Assembly: GCA_040507895.1 (NCBI GenBank)
Contig: JBEVNX010000065.1
Coordinates: 1-7,005, forward strand
DNA length: 7,005 bases
Reading direction: 5' to 3'
DNA from: JBEVNX01 sp040507895
GTDB taxonomy: Bacteria > Desulfobacterota > Binatia > JACPRU01
In this document: positions 6,859 to 7,005 of the stretch, piece by piece
How the letters are laid out: every line of letters begins with the position of its first letter
How positions within the stretch are numbered: the stretch's first letter is position 1
Notes under the pieces: generated by a model
Database searches by the model: none
Told to the model about the DNA's origin: nothing
What the model saw: the letters and a program-made list of their open reading frames with translations, nothing else
Position numbers and translations under genes: made by a program

Positions 6859-6941
6859 GCGAGGATGGCGGAACGGCAGACGCGCTAGTTTGAGGGGCTA
6901 GTGGGGTAACACCCGTGGGGGTTCAAGTCCCCCTCCTCGCA
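6859..6941 (+). tRNA. tRNA-Leu (anticodon GAG)
   Basis: An 83-nt class II tRNA gene decoding CUC/CUU. The acceptor stem pairs perfectly over 7 bp (6859-6865 with 6934-6940), with discriminator A6941. The D stem is 6868-6870 with 6881-6883, and the D loop contains GG at 6875-6876. The anticodon stem is 6885-6889 with 6897-6901 (one G-U pair), its loop reads TTGAGGG, and the anticodon is 6892-6894. A long variable arm forms a 4-bp hairpin (GGGT with ACCC, loop AAC). The T stem is five G-C pairs (6917-6921 with 6929-6933), closing the loop TTCAAGT. The 3' CCA is not encoded (CTC follows). In E. coli too, a tRNA-Leu(GAG) gene, leuU, follows secG. Confidence 0.96.
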
Positions 6942-7005
6942 CTCACGATCCGCTTTTAGTCCGCTCCGTTACCGAAATTGCACCTCGGGGAAATTGCTCC
7001 CGGGA

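Noticed and set aside
6986..7002. Small hairpin (CGGGG with TCCCG, loop of 7)
   Set aside because: Only five pairs including one G-U, and no T-run visible before the window ends; insufficient for a terminator call.

Overview
This is an ordinary, gene-dense, high-GC chromosomal segment from a Gram-negative (diderm) bacterium. The diderm assignment rests on the Tol envelope genes. The gene order gap-pgk-tpiA-secG-tRNA-Leu, the TolA/TonB-like protein and the Pro/Ala tail on SecG fit a deltaproteobacterial-type or related uncultivated lineage. That placement is an inference and cannot be settled from this window.

The window holds two divergent housekeeping blocks. On the minus strand, reading leftward from about 3309, is tolQ-tolR-tolA(tonB-like)-tolB. 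Together these form most of the Tol-Pal system that couples the proton-motive force to outer-membrane constriction and integrity. TolQ and TolR form the inner-membrane motor, the TolA-like protein is the periplasm-spanning arm, and TolB is the periplasmic beta-propeller. tolB runs off the left edge about 15-25 codons short of its expected end. pal, expected next, lies outside the window.

On the plus strand, from 3476 rightward, is gap-pgk-tpiA, a glycolytic/gluconeogenic triose-phosphate operon. It is followed at once by secG (protein export channel subunit) and a class II tRNA-Leu with anticodon GAG. Spacings are very short (11, 0, 10 and 14 nt), which suggests a single transcript.

The 166-bp divergent region (3310-3475) is the only substantial intergenic space and probably carries promoters for both operons. 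A plausible sigma70-type -35 element is visible for gap. The 57-bp gap between tolA and tolB holds a strong Shine-Dalgarno that points to a TTG start for tolB. The last 64 bases after the tRNA contain no gene or convincing terminator.

I found no mobile element, CRISPR array, phage gene or evidence of a novel system. The points worth a second look are modest: an extra cysteine three residues before the GAPDH catalytic cysteine, a 27-bp coding repeat in the TolA linker, the TTG start of tolB, a directly repeated heptamer near the gap promoter, and the linkage of glycolysis, secretion and tRNA genes.
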